Shown here one piece after another: positions 25,702 to 34,341 of a DNA stretch of 64,000 nucleotides. The number at the start of each line of letters is the position of its first letter. The stretch's first letter is position 1. A program made the translations under genes and the position numbers. Source of the stretch: an uncultured Eremococcus sp. (lineage in GTDB: Bacteria; Bacillota; Bacilli; Lactobacillales; Aerococcaceae); the NCBI GenBank assembly GCA_943914835.1, contig CALUDO010000003.1, forward strand, positions 1 to 64,000. The letters run 5' to 3'. The notes below the pieces were generated by a model, which was given only the letters and a program-made list of their open reading frames with translations, was not told the origin of the DNA and did not search any database.

Positions 25702-26586
25702 CTAGATCTGTCGCATACTGTCATAAAGATCCGCAAATTCCTCTAATGATAAAGATTCTGCCCGACGTCGAGGATCAATTCCTCCCCTTTCAAATGCCCC
25801 TTGAATGTGATCTAAGTTTTGATCTTTAAGCCAGGATAGGTCACTATGCCGAAAGTTATTCCACAGTGTCTTACGACGTTGGCGAAAAGCCGCTTGAACC
25901 ATTTGTTGAAATTCTTGCCGATCCGCCACTTGAACCGGGGGTTCCTTCAAACGCGTTAAGGTCAAGACGGCAGAATCCACTTTAGGTTTGGGAATAAAAA
26001 CGGTCTTAGGAACCACAAAAGCCAGGTGAGCTTCCATCTGGAGTTGAATGGCTAGAGTCAAAGAATTGTAAGCCTTAGTCCCTACTTGGGCTGTCATTCT
26101 TTCAGCCACTTCTTTCTGCATCATCATCACCAAGCTATCAAAGGCTAAAGGACTATCAATCAAGTGCATAATGATAGGCGTTGTAATATAGTAGGGCAGA
26201 TTAGCCACCACAATTAAACGATCAGCCCTTTGCAAGTTTCGATAGACAGGATCACTAAAGTCCACTGATAGAATATCCTGGGCGATGACTTGAACATTGG
26301 AGTAAGGAGACAGAGTATCTTTAAGAATGGACACAAATCGATCATCAATTTCGAAAGCAAAAACTTCTTTTGCAGACCGAGCCAAGAATTCTGTTAGAGC
26401 GCCAATTCCTGGTCCAATTTCAATGACAGTGGTTTCTTTATCAACTTCTGCAACATCAACCATGCGCCTTAGAATATTTGGTTCGGTCAGAAAATTCTGT
26501 CCCAGACTCTTCTTCATTACGATTCCATGGTCTTTCATTATTTGAGCCGTCCGGCTAGGATTGGCTATCGGTTTAAAAGAAGTCAT
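25702..26586 (-). CDS. rsmA: 16S rRNA dimethyladenosine transferase
   Basis: 294 residues. Dimethylates two adjacent adenosines in helix 45 of 16S rRNA. SAM motif VIEIGPGIGALTEFLA, GQNFLTEPNI near residue 30, and the catalytic NLPYYITTPI motif IV. Overlaps the 3' end of rnmV by 14 nt. Loss of this enzyme gives kasugamycin resistance in other species. Confidence 0.96.
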   Translation of the reverse strand: MTSFKPIANPSRTAQIMKDHGIVMKKSLGQNFLTEPNILRRMVDVAEVDKETTVIEIGPGIGALTEFLARSAKEVFAFEIDDRFVSILKDTLSPYSNVQVIAQDILSVDFSDPVYRNLQRADRLIVVANLPYYITTPIIMHLIDSPLAFDSLVMMMQKEVAERMTAQVGTKAYNSLTLAIQLQMEAHLAFVVPKTVFIPKPKVDSAVLTLTRLKEPPVQVADRQEFQQMVQAAFRQRRKTLWNNFRHSDLSWLKDQNLDHIQGAFERGGIDPRRRAESLSLEEFADLYDSMRQI

Positions 26587-27172
26587 CTGTATCCTCCATT
26601 TCTGACAGGTAGTCTTTTAAAGCAGTATATGACACTTGGTAGCGAGCCAGACGCTTCTGCAATTGCTTAGCATTGGTATGCCCCAAATGAAAGTGTTTAG
26701 CGACCTTGTTACGAATCAACTTAGACTGGGAGTGGCCAACCAATTTCAAAGCCATCAAGTCTGCCAAAGGGATTAAAGACTGAGTTAGCGCTTCATCCAC
26801 CGGCGTCATCAAATGGTCTAGAGCTTGAATGATAGCTTCCGGACTTGCGTGCTCTACCCCTAAGCTATCATGTTTGTGTCTTCCCCTTGCTTCTTCAGCT
26901 TGCAAGTATGCATGTTTAGCCTGGGGAAGTCGGTCAGAAATCAGCCGTCGGACCCGGTCCCCTTGATAATCAGGATCCGTAAAAACAATCACCCCATACT
27001 GGTCTGCTGCGTGCTCTATATCGCTCATTACAGACCGACTCAAGGCAGACCCATTGGTTTCAATCGTCTTAACTTGAGGACCAAAGACTTCTATTAATCG
27101 TTTCGTATCATCGCGACCTTCAACAATAATCACCTCCCTAGGAAGAGGAGCAAAGCTTTTTTCACTAGTCAT
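26573..27172 (-). CDS. rnmV: Ribonuclease M5
   Basis: 199 residues from the ATG at 27172 (MTSEKSFAPLPREVIIVEGR). Toprim nuclease maturing 5S rRNA: VEGRDDTKRL and VFTDPDYQGDRVRR carry the acidic catalytic residues. The start overlaps the tatD stop by 8 nt (ATGACTAG). Cluster tatD-rnmV-rsmA-veg is conserved in Firmicutes. Confidence 0.95.
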   Translation of the reverse strand: MTSEKSFAPLPREVIIVEGRDDTKRLIEVFGPQVKTIETNGSALSRSVMSDIEHAADQYGVIVFTDPDYQGDRVRRLISDRLPQAKHAYLQAEEARGRHKHDSLGVEHASPEAIIQALDHLMTPVDEALTQSLIPLADLMALKLVGHSQSKLIRNKVAKHFHLGHTNAKQLQKRLARYQVSYTALKDYLSEMEDTDDFF

Positions 27173-27956
27173 TGTCAGGGTCCCACTTAAACAGGTTAAA
27201 GGCATTTGTGGAAGTCAAATCAGCAATTTCTTGCAAAGTTCTTCCCTTCAAATCTGCCATTCGCTCAGCGACATAACGAACATAAGCTGGCTGATTCTCC
27301 TTACCACGCTTAGGTTCGGGCGCCAAATAGGGGGCATCTGTTTCAATCAAGAGACGGTCATCCGGCACTAAGAGAGCCGATTGACGAACGTCTTCCGTTT
27401 TCTTAAAGGTTAATACCCCTGAAAAGGAGAGATGCATTCCTAAATCAAGAAATTTCTTGGCATATTCTGGCCCTTCCCCAAAACTGTGCATGATTCCTCC
27501 CGCATCTGGTAAGCCCTCTTCCTTAAGAATTTGATAACAATCCTCACTAGCATCCCGGTTATGAATGGTAATGGGTAAATTATGTTCTTTAGCCATAGCA
27601 ATCAAACGACGAAAAACCCGTTTCTGTTCATCTTTACTTGAATCTTTCCAGTAATAATCTAGCCCAATTTCACCTAGCATCTTAACCTGGTCCCGTTCAA
27701 GGTCCTTTTCTAACCTGGCTTCAATTTCTGGGCTATACCGTCTAGCTTCTGTCGGGTGCCAGCCTATCACAGAGATAATATTTTGATAGTTTTCTGCGTA
27801 GTCTAAGCTCTTAGCTATAGTTTTCTCGTCAAAACCAACAACCGCCAAGTACTTTACCCCATTCTCCCTGGCTGCAGCTACAATTTCATCTTCACGCCCG
27901 TCAAATTGTTGGGCATTCAAATGAGTATGGGTATCAAATAAAGCTAATTTTTCCAT
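27165..27956 (-). CDS. tatD: TatD-family metal-dependent deoxyribonuclease
   Basis: 263 residues. TIM-barrel hydrolase with DTHTHLN (metal ligands, residues 8-14), GEIGLDYYW, TIHNRDA and ETDAPYLAPEP. The family has 3'-5' DNA exonuclease activity and roles in DNA repair. Downstream of metG, separated by a terminator; rnmV overlaps its end. Confidence 0.93.
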   Translation of the reverse strand: MEKLALFDTHTHLNAQQFDGREDEIVAAARENGVKYLAVVGFDEKTIAKSLDYAENYQNIISVIGWHPTEARRYSPEIEARLEKDLERDQVKMLGEIGLDYYWKDSSKDEQKRVFRRLIAMAKEHNLPITIHNRDASEDCYQILKEEGLPDAGGIMHSFGEGPEYAKKFLDLGMHLSFSGVLTFKKTEDVRQSALLVPDDRLLIETDAPYLAPEPKRGKENQPAYVRYVAERMADLKGRTLQEIADLTSTNAFNLFKWDPDND

Positions 27957-27999
27957 AGAATTTTTTCCAACTCCTCGCCAAATTATTCAAAATTATAAA

Positions 28000-28025
28000 G
28001 AAAGGCTAGGAGTCTTTCCTAGCCT
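28000..28025 (-). terminator. Terminator after metG
   Basis: Stem AGGCTAGGA / TCCTAGCCT (28003-28011 with 28017-28025), T-rich tail on the minus strand. Confidence 0.82.
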
Positions 28026-28031
28026 CATAAA

Positions 28032-30062
28032 TTATTCCACTGCAGATCCATTAATGGCTTGATCTTCGGCAAAAACAAATTGGATGCCTTGGTCTGATTC
28101 TGAGGTTAAAATCATACCTTGACTGAGGTAACCCATCATTTTTCTTGGTTTCAGATTCGCAACCACAATTAATTTACGACCAATTAAAGCCTTATAGTCT
28201 GGATAGTATTTGGCCATCCCAGAAAGAATTTGTCGATCTGGTCCATCACCACTATCTAAACGGAAACGAAGTAACTTATTTGACCCCTTGACTGGAGCAA
28301 CATCCTTAACCTCAGCAACTCTCAATTTGACTTCCATAAACTGATCATAGCTTATCGATGAATCCCCCTCAGCTAGTAACTGAGCCTTTTCTGGATCCCA
28401 GTCCGGATCGTCTAAAGAACCAGAATCATTGGCTTGAGAAATGTCTTTCCCCAGCATGGCTTCCTTGATAAAGGCGATTTCTTGGTCTACATCTAGGCGT
28501 GGGAAAATAGGTTCCCCCTTGGCCACGACCTTCACTGGGCCATCGATTTGTCCCCATGACAGATCTTTTAAAACACGGTCTTCTTCTTTAGACAAACCTA
28601 GTTGACTAAATATTTTCGCCGGAGTCTCTACCATAAAAGGACGTAAAAGATGGGCCACATGGCGTAGAGATTCCACTAAATGGAACATCACAGAAGCTAA
28701 ACTCGCTTCTTGACTAGATTCCTTGGCTAAGACCCAAGGCCTTGTTTCATCGATATATTTGTTGCTTCTAGACACAATCTGCATAACATGATCCAAAGCT
28801 TGGTCAAACGCCATGGCTTCCATGCTTTGGAAGTAGGCTTGGACTTCTTGGTTTAAATATGTTTCAAAATCGGCATCTACTCCAGTCTCTTCCAGCTTAT
28901 CTTGTGGAACCTGCCCTTGGAAGTACTTATTCATCATAGCTACAGTACGGTTTAAGAGGTTGCCTAGGTCATTTGTCAATTCAAAATTAGCCCGGTTAAC
29001 AAAATCTTCTGGCGTAAAGACCGTATCATTCCCTTGACTCATTTCTCTTAGCAAATAGAAACGGGTCACGTCCAAACCATAGCGATCAATCAAGGTTTCT
29101 GGATAAATGACATTCCCTCTAGACTTAGACATTTTCCCATCTTTCATAACAATCCAACCATGAGCATAAATCTTCTTAGGTAGGGGCAAATCCAAGGCCA
29201 TTAATAAAGCGGGCCAATATATCATATGGAAACGCGAAATATCTTTCCCAATGACTTGAACATCTGCTGGCCAATAACGATTAAATAGGTCTTTATCTGT
29301 CCCTGCATAGCCCAACTTAGTAATATAGTTGCTTAGGGCATCAATCCAAACATAGACCACATGTTTGGGATCAGAAGTCACCGGAACCCCCCAAGAAAAG
29401 GAGGTTCTAGAAACAGCTAAATCTTCTAGACCTGGTTTAATAAAGTTATTAATCATCTCTGTCTTACGAAATTCAGGAGTAATGAAATCAGGATGGCTTT
29501 CATAATAATCTAAGAGCCGGTCAGCATACTTAGACAATTTAAAGAAGTAAGAGCTCTCTTTAACCAATTCTACCTCATTACCTGTAGGTGCAATCCCCCC
29601 AATGACCTTACCCGAATCGTCCTTAAATACTTCACTTAGTTGGGTTTCAGTAAAGTATTCCTCATCAGATACAGAATACCAGCCCTCATATTCCCCCAGG
29701 TAAATATCCCCTTGCTTTAGCAAGCGATCAAAAATTTTTTGAACAGCTCGTTCGTGGTAATCATCTGTCGTCCGAATAAATCCATCGTTACTAATCTCCA
29801 ACTTGGTCCATAATGCTTGAATCATCTCAGCCATTTGGTCTACGTATGCTTTAGGTTCAACTCCCAAGTCAGCCGCTTTCTGTTCTATTTTCTGACCGTG
29901 TTCGTCCGTTCCGGTTAAGAAATAGACATCATAGCCCATAAGGCGTTTATAGCGTGCCATTGCATCAGAAGCTAGGGTTGAATAGGCATTACCAATGTGC
30001 AGTCGGCCTGAAGGATAATAAATCGGAGTCGTAATATAGAATGTTTCTTTACTTGCGGTCAC
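28032..30062 (-). CDS. metG: Methionyl-tRNA synthetase
   Basis: 676 residues, GTG start at 30062. Class I synthetase: HIGH-type HIGNAYS (residues 21-27), KMSKS in GKMSKSRGNVIYP, helical anticodon domain, and a C-terminal EMAP-like tRNA-binding domain (about 570-676, VAPVKGSNKLLRFRLD). The zinc cysteines of the connective peptide are absent, as in the zinc-free subtype (EYEGWYSVSDEEYFTE). No T-box or S-box in the 115-nt upstream gap. Confidence 0.96.
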   Translation of the reverse strand: MTASKETFYITTPIYYPSGRLHIGNAYSTLASDAMARYKRLMGYDVYFLTGTDEHGQKIEQKAADLGVEPKAYVDQMAEMIQALWTKLEISNDGFIRTTDDYHERAVQKIFDRLLKQGDIYLGEYEGWYSVSDEEYFTETQLSEVFKDDSGKVIGGIAPTGNEVELVKESSYFFKLSKYADRLLDYYESHPDFITPEFRKTEMINNFIKPGLEDLAVSRTSFSWGVPVTSDPKHVVYVWIDALSNYITKLGYAGTDKDLFNRYWPADVQVIGKDISRFHMIYWPALLMALDLPLPKKIYAHGWIVMKDGKMSKSRGNVIYPETLIDRYGLDVTRFYLLREMSQGNDTVFTPEDFVNRANFELTNDLGNLLNRTVAMMNKYFQGQVPQDKLEETGVDADFETYLNQEVQAYFQSMEAMAFDQALDHVMQIVSRSNKYIDETRPWVLAKESSQEASLASVMFHLVESLRHVAHLLRPFMVETPAKIFSQLGLSKEEDRVLKDLSWGQIDGPVKVVAKGEPIFPRLDVDQEIAFIKEAMLGKDISQANDSGSLDDPDWDPEKAQLLAEGDSSISYDQFMEVKLRVAEVKDVAPVKGSNKLLRFRLDSGDGPDRQILSGMAKYYPDYKALIGRKLIVVANLKPRKMMGYLSQGMILTSESDQGIQFVFAEDQAINGSAVE

Positions 30063-30096
30063 GAATGAGTGCCCCTTTCATTTAATAATTTCTTCT

Positions 30097-30126
30097 ATTA
30101 TATAACAATTGACAGATTTTATACAA
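30097..30126 (-). promoter_or_regulatory. Promoter of metG
   Basis: -35 TTGTAT (30121-30126), 18-nt spacer, -10 TATAAT (30097-30102), minus strand, just after the preceding terminator. Confidence 0.7.
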
Positions 30127-30133
30127 TCCATGT

Positions 30134-30160
30134 AAAAAAGCCCCCTGATAATACAGGAGG
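30134..30160 (-). terminator. Terminator after the NlpC/P60 gene
   Basis: On the minus strand GCCTCCTG pairs with CAGGGGGC (one G-U), loop TATTAT, then six T. Confidence 0.87.
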
Positions 30161-30177
30161 CTTAAAAGATTATCGTC

Positions 30178-31833
30178 TTATTTGGCTACACGAAGTGCAA
30201 AACTTGGGTTGAAGTAACTACTTACCCGGCTATACTTCAAGCTTTCCCCTGGTTGAGGCGCGTGTAAGTAGTTTCCATTACCTGTAGCTAAGGCAACGTG
30301 GTAAGTAGACCCAGATCCATCAGACCAGAAGTATAGGTCTCCTGCTTGCGCTTCATCTACCCCGATACGAGTTCCTGAACTTTGTTGAGCGCCGGTCCAT
30401 CCACCAATATCTACACCATAAGTTTCTTTGAAGACATATTGAACAAATCCTGAACAGTCAAAACCTGAAGGTGATTTACCGCCCCATACATAAGGCGTTC
30501 CAATATATGCTTCAGCATTTGCAATTAATTGATCGACACTCGCTTGAGCATTCGCTGTATTCTCAGCTGCTGCTTGGGCTTCAGCCCGTTTGGCTTCAGC
30601 TTGGGCTTGAGCTTCTTGGGCTGCTGCTTGGGCTGCCGCTGCTTGTTCTGCCTGAGCCGCTTCAGCTTGGGCTTGAGCTGCCGCTGCTTGTTCCGCTTGA
30701 GCCGCTTGAGCCGCTTCGGCTTCAGCCTGAGCTTGTTCTGCGTTAGCTTGTTCTGCCGCCGCTTGATCTGCAACGGCTTCTCCAGCTTCAGCATCAAGTT
30801 GTGCTTGACTGGCTTCTTGGCTAGCCGGAACTTCAGTCACTTCCTCAACGGGAACTTCTGCGGTTTCTACACTTTCAACCGGTGCTGCTTGGGCCGCCTC
30901 GGCTTGAGCTTGAGCTTCTTGGGCTGCTGCTTCGGCTGCTTGAGCTTCTTCTTCTAAAGCTGCTTGTTCTGCGGCTGCTTGTTCTGCGGCTGCTTGAGCT
31001 TGAGCAATTGCTTCATCTTGAGCTTGGGCTTGAGCAACTGCTTCTTCATATTGTGCTTGAAGAGCTGCGTCAGTCTCAGCTTGTTCTGCGGCTGCTACTG
31101 CCGCTTCCATAGCCGCTTGATTCGCTGCTTCGATTCTTACTTGTTCTTCATAAGCTGCTTTTTCCTTGGCTAGAGCATCTCTTTGATCAGCTGCTAGAGA
31201 GATATCATTGGCCAATTGGTTATAGGCTGCTTCTTGGTTAGCTGTTTGTGTTGCTAAGTCCGCTTGTAAGTTCTCTAATTCGGACATCTTAGCAAGCTTA
31301 GCTTCTTTAGTTGCTTGTGTTTCTGACTTCTTAGCTTCAACAGCTTCCTTGTCCTCTTTTTGTGCCCCAATCATATCTTTGTTAGAGGCTACAAGTTTGT
31401 TAACGACATCTAAACGTCCCACCAAATCAGATACTGATTTAGAAGAGGCCACGTAATTCAAATAATTGCTAGAACCAGCAGATACTTGTACCTTACGCGC
31501 TTGCTCAGCCAATAGGGCTTCACGTTTACTAATCACATCTTCTAAAGTTGCAATTTCATCGTTCAAACTTGCTAATTTCTCATCATCTTGGTCAATATCT
31601 GCTAGGACTTGATCAGCTTCTTCTTTTAGAGATTGTACTTGAGCATAAGCATTCTGCAAGTCAGCATAGACACTGGATTGTTCAGCCGTTAAGTTATCAA
31701 CTTGAGCTTGAGCTTCATTAATCATTGTATCGTAATCTTGGGCACTTGCTATAAGTGGAGCAGCTGTTGCTGTAACGGCTGCAGCCGACGTAAATAAAGT
31801 TCTAAAAAAATTCTTGTTAAAAGACTTCTTCAT
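30178..31833 (-). CDS. Secreted coiled-coil NlpC/P60 peptidoglycan hydrolase (SagA/PcsB-like)
   Basis: 551 residues. Signal peptide (TAAPLIASAQ, cleavage near 30), long coiled coil (about 35-240), an Ala/Gln/Glu low-complexity region (about 240-425), then an NlpC/P60 domain (432-551) with catalytic Cys460 in GFDCSGFVQYVF and His512 in STYHVALATG. The architecture resembles enterococcal SagA and, except for the catalytic domain, streptococcal PcsB, which splits peptidoglycan during division. The coiled coil could be gated by FtsEX as for PcsB (ftsEX is at 59.4-60.9 kb); that is inference. A WalR-type box lies upstream of its promoter. Confidence 0.88.
   Translation of the reverse strand: MKKSFNKNFFRTLFTSAAAVTATAAPLIASAQDYDTMINEAQAQVDNLTAEQSSVYADLQNAYAQVQSLKEEADQVLADIDQDDEKLASLNDEIATLEDVISKREALLAEQARKVQVSAGSSNYLNYVASSKSVSDLVGRLDVVNKLVASNKDMIGAQKEDKEAVEAKKSETQATKEAKLAKMSELENLQADLATQTANQEAAYNQLANDISLAADQRDALAKEKAAYEEQVRIEAANQAAMEAAVAAAEQAETDAALQAQYEEAVAQAQAQDEAIAQAQAAAEQAAAEQAALEEEAQAAEAAAQEAQAQAEAAQAAPVESVETAEVPVEEVTEVPASQEASQAQLDAEAGEAVADQAAAEQANAEQAQAEAEAAQAAQAEQAAAAQAQAEAAQAEQAAAAQAAAQEAQAQAEAKRAEAQAAAENTANAQASVDQLIANAEAYIGTPYVWGGKSPSGFDCSGFVQYVFKETYGVDIGGWTGAQQSSGTRIGVDEAQAGDLYFWSDGSGSTYHVALATGNGNYLHAPQPGESLKYSRVSSYFNPSFALRVAK
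30559..31116 (-). repeat. Ala/Gln/Glu-coding low-complexity region
   Basis: Repeated GCT/CAA/GAA-type codons encode AQAEAAQAEQAAAAQ-like units over about 185 residues. The repetition creates long spurious open frames on both strands. Confidence 0.85.
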
Positions 31834-31957
31834 AAACGGGGTCGCTCCTTTTGCATATTTTCCAATTATTCGAATTTATTTCATAAAATTTATTTTTAGT
31901 TTATATCCGCTTTGCTAAGAAAAAGACACAAAGGGATGAAGATAATTCACTGTTAGA

Positions 31958-31966
31958 ATCATACCA
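31958..31966 (-). promoter_or_regulatory. Extended -10 promoter of the NlpC/P60 gene
   Basis: TGG-TATGAT on the minus strand with no recognisable -35, which suits an activator-dependent promoter; the transcription start would be near 31951. Confidence 0.55.
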
Positions 31967-32011
31967 CAGGATTTAAGTAGGATGGGGCTTTTAGTCAATT
32001 CGTATCGTCTT

Positions 32012-32028
32012 TGTAACATTTCTGTAAC
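32012..32028 (+). promoter_or_regulatory. WalR-type box TGTAAC-N5-TGTAAC
   Basis: TGTAAC ATTTC TGTAAC fits the WalR (YycF) consensus TGTWAH-N5-TGTWAH exactly. It lies about 60-77 nt upstream of the predicted hydrolase transcription start, an activating distance, and 47 nt upstream of the tyrS -35. WalR controls peptidoglycan hydrolases, including pcsB in pneumococcus. walRK is not in the window. Confidence 0.65.
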
Positions 32029-32074
32029 TTAAGTCAATCAGAAGCTTAGCCTTCGATGGAATTTAACTTTCACA

Positions 32075-32103
32075 TTGCTAAAAGAAAGAAGAATCCCTAT
32101 AAT
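32075..32103 (+). promoter_or_regulatory. Sigma-A promoter of tyrS
   Basis: -35 TTGCTA (32075-32080), 17-nt spacer, perfect -10 TATAAT (32098-32103). The leader is only about 30 nt. Confidence 0.8.
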
Positions 32104-32139
32104 AAAGCTAATAACTATCGAAGAAGGAAGTGAAATAAA

Positions 32140-33402
32140 GTGACGATTCTTGAAGAATTAGAGTGGCGTGGGGCCATTAACCAACAAACAGATGCCGATG
32201 GATTAAAGAAACTTGTAAATGAAAAGGCGATTGGCCTCTATTGTGGTGTCGACCCCACAGGTGATTCTATGCATATTGGCCATCTGATTCCTTTCATGAT
32301 TCTTAAACGGTTTCAAGAGGCAGGCCACCATCCGGTGGTTGTTATAGGCGGTGCCACTGGATCGATAGGAGACCCCAGTGGACGAAAAAGTGAGCGTACC
32401 TTGCAGACCATGGATGTCGTGGAAGAAAATGCCCGTAAATTAACTCAACAAATGGTTAAGCTGTTTAACAAGGGAGACGGCGGTGACTTTGAAATTGTAA
32501 ATAACTACGATTGGTTAAGTCAATTCTCTCTCCTGGATTTCTTAAGAGACTACGGTAAACATTTCAATGTAAATACCATGCTAAGTAAAGATATTGTCGC
32601 TAGTCGGTTGGAGGTTGGAATTTCCTTTACAGAATTTACCTACCAAATTCTCCAATCTATTGACTTCCATTATTTATACAAACATCACCAAGTTCAACTA
32701 CAAATCGGTGGGGCTGACCAATGGGGGAATATCACTTCCGGTCTAGATTTCATTCGCCGGGTGGAAGGACCAGAAGCTCAAGTATATGGTCTAACGATTC
32801 CTCTCATGCTTAAATCAGATGGGACTAAATTTGGTAAGTCAGCAGGGCAAGCTATCTGGCTAGATCCTGAGAAGACAACACCTTATGAATTCTATCAATT
32901 CTGGCTAAACCAACAAGACACTGATGTAGTGAAATTCTTGAAATACTTTACTTTCCTTTCTCAAGCAGAAATTGACCAACTCGCTCAAGAAATCGCCGAC
33001 CGTCCTCACCTTAGATTGGCTCAAAAAGCTCTGGCTGAGGAAATCACCCGGTTTGTGCATGGGCAAGCTGCCTTGGAAGAGGCTCAAGCCATCACCCAAG
33101 CTCTCTTCACAGGTCAAGTAGGCGATTTAAGTGTGCAACAGATTCAAGAAGGTTTCAAAAATATGCCGCAATTTACTGCTCCCAAAGAAGATAATACCTT
33201 AGCCATTTGGTTGACAGATATCGGCCTCATTAGCTCGCGTCGTCAAGCCCGCGAATTCGTTACTAATGGTGCCATTTCCTTAAACGGTGAGAAAATTACA
33301 GATATTGATTACCCTATCACAAGCGACCTAGCTATCGGTGGCACCTATATCATTGTCCGCCGAGGCAAAAAGAACTATTATTTAGTTACTTTCCAAGACT
33401 AA
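32140..33402 (+). CDS. tyrS: Tyrosyl-tRNA synthetase
   Basis: 420 residues, GTG start at 32140 after GAAGGAAG. Class I enzyme: YCGVDPTGDSMHIGHLIPF with the HIGH motif, QIGGADQWGN, KFGKSAG (KMSKS equivalent), and a C-terminal S4 RNA-binding domain (SSRRQAREFVTNGAISLNG). Its short leader leaves no room for the T-box that controls many Firmicute tyrS genes. Monocistronic, ended by a strong terminator. Confidence 0.96.
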   Translation: MTILEELEWRGAINQQTDADGLKKLVNEKAIGLYCGVDPTGDSMHIGHLIPFMILKRFQEAGHHPVVVIGGATGSIGDPSGRKSERTLQTMDVVEENARKLTQQMVKLFNKGDGGDFEIVNNYDWLSQFSLLDFLRDYGKHFNVNTMLSKDIVASRLEVGISFTEFTYQILQSIDFHYLYKHHQVQLQIGGADQWGNITSGLDFIRRVEGPEAQVYGLTIPLMLKSDGTKFGKSAGQAIWLDPEKTTPYEFYQFWLNQQDTDVVKFLKYFTFLSQAEIDQLAQEIADRPHLRLAQKALAEEITRFVHGQAALEEAQAITQALFTGQVGDLSVQQIQEGFKNMPQFTAPKEDNTLAIWLTDIGLISSRRQAREFVTNGAISLNGEKITDIDYPITSDLAIGGTYIIVRRGKKNYYLVTFQD

Positions 33403-33423
33403 CTCCCAATATAGCTTCAGAAT

Positions 33424-33457
33424 AAGAGCCCCTCATCCAAATGGATGAGGGGCTCTT
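33424..33457. terminator. Terminator after tyrS (possibly bidirectional)
   Basis: Fifteen-base perfect stem AAGAGCCCCTCATCC / GGATGAGGGGCTCTT with a 4-nt loop. The convergent gene at 33469 ends right next to it. Confidence 0.9.
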
Positions 33458-33468
33458 TGTCTGCTTCC

Positions 33469-33657
33469 TTATGATTGGGTCCAATTGGAGGGGTTCCACA
33501 TTCCTGCATCCAATTGCCCCCGTTTTATCTCTAATAGTTTAGCCTGTTCTTGATAAAGCCTTAAAGCTGCTTCTAAGTAGGCTCGCTTCATATAATCCTT
33601 CTGACTCAGCTTTAAGTTTATCATTGTCTGGTTTGGCCATTCTTGCTCCTTCATCAT
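33469..33657 (-). CDS. Small protein of unknown function (62 residues)
   Basis: I do not recognise it. 62 residues, no signal peptide or membrane helix, mostly helical and charged (KRAYLEAALRLYQEQAKLLE), with a Trp-containing C-terminus (GMWNPSNWTQS). Its ATG at 33657 overlaps the reductase stop as ATGA and has GGGAGG upstream, which argues for a real, coupled gene. Last gene of the response regulator-kinase-reductase operon. Confidence 0.65.
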   Translation of the reverse strand: MMKEQEWPNQTMINLKLSQKDYMKRAYLEAALRLYQEQAKLLEIKRGQLDAGMWNPSNWTQS

Positions 33658-34340
33658 ATTTCCTCCCAACCCTGGGTCATCTCCATTAATTCACTCAGCT
33701 CATCAGCCTGGTCTTCAAGACTTTGCAAGAAGTTATCTAAGACCAGAATCTGGGATGGATCCATATTCCAATCCAATTCCTGGAGTTGGTCTAACAAGAA
33801 AGACTGGTAGGAACGAAAATCCTGGCCTCCTGTTTTAAGAAAGTGGTGGTAGCGAACCAACAGCTCTTCCTTATCCTGTGCGTCTAGCATCATAAATTGG
33901 TGTATCTCAAACGCCTGTAAATAAGTCATTCCTAAATGATTAGCCAAAGCTTGATATGGGGCCAGAAGGGTTGAAATTGTAACACCTTCCCTCCCTCCTA
34001 GCTGATAATGGTGGTTAGCCACACCGACAACTAAGCAAAGGCCTAATTCTTTTCCAGCTATTGCATGAACAAAGTCATCATAGCCACTGTCGACTTCCAG
34101 GAGGGCATCGATAAAAGCTTTTAAAGCTGCTGGCGCCTGGTACCAATACAAAGGAAATTGAAAAATTATTCGGTCAGCCGCTAGGAAGCGCTGGCGTTCC
34201 CTATCCCTATCCCAATCTTCCAATAAAGTGTTCACACTTACCAAGTCCACATGATCAAGCGCTTGTGCCGCTTCAATCAGAAAGGATTGGCTATTTGATC
34301 CAGCTAGATCGGGATGGGCGATATATATCAAAGTTTCCAT
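33654..34340 (-). CDS. Flavodoxin-fold NAD(P)H:quinone oxidoreductase
   Basis: 228 residues from the ATG at 34340 (METLIYIAHPDLAGSNSQ). Flavodoxin-like fold of the MdaB/KefF type: phosphate loop HPDLAGSNS, then RIIFQFPLYWYQAPAALKAF, the active-site signature of this family. Expected FMN/FAD-dependent two-electron reduction of quinones. The C-terminal 60 residues are acidic and extend past the usual fold. Starts one base after the histidine kinase stop, so it belongs to that operon. Confidence 0.82.
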   Translation of the reverse strand: METLIYIAHPDLAGSNSQSFLIEAAQALDHVDLVSVNTLLEDWDRDRERQRFLAADRIIFQFPLYWYQAPAALKAFIDALLEVDSGYDDFVHAIAGKELGLCLVVGVANHHYQLGGREGVTISTLLAPYQALANHLGMTYLQAFEIHQFMMLDAQDKEELLVRYHHFLKTGGQDFRSYQSFLLDQLQELDWNMDPSQILVLDNFLQSLEDQADELSELMEMTQGWEEI

Positions 34341-34341
34341 C

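Larger units (their letters stand above)
31834..32139. other. Divergent intergenic region between the NlpC/P60 gene and tyrS
   Basis: 306 nt holding the tyrS promoter, an extended -10 for the hydrolase gene, a WalR-type box and a roughly 120-nt hydrolase leader. No further gene, T-box or terminator is seen. Confidence 0.8.

Noticed and set aside
30471..31173. Several long open frames on the plus strand and a lysine-rich one on the minus strand
   Set aside because: They are shadows of the Ala/Gln/Glu repeat in the NlpC/P60 gene: low-complexity Leu/Cys-rich products, no ribosome sites and no independent similarity.
32104..32139. T-box riboswitch for tyrS
   Set aside because: The promoter -10 ends at 32103 and the gene starts at 32140; the leader is far too short for a T-box. 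The gaps before metG and lysS also lack a specifier stem and a TGG box.
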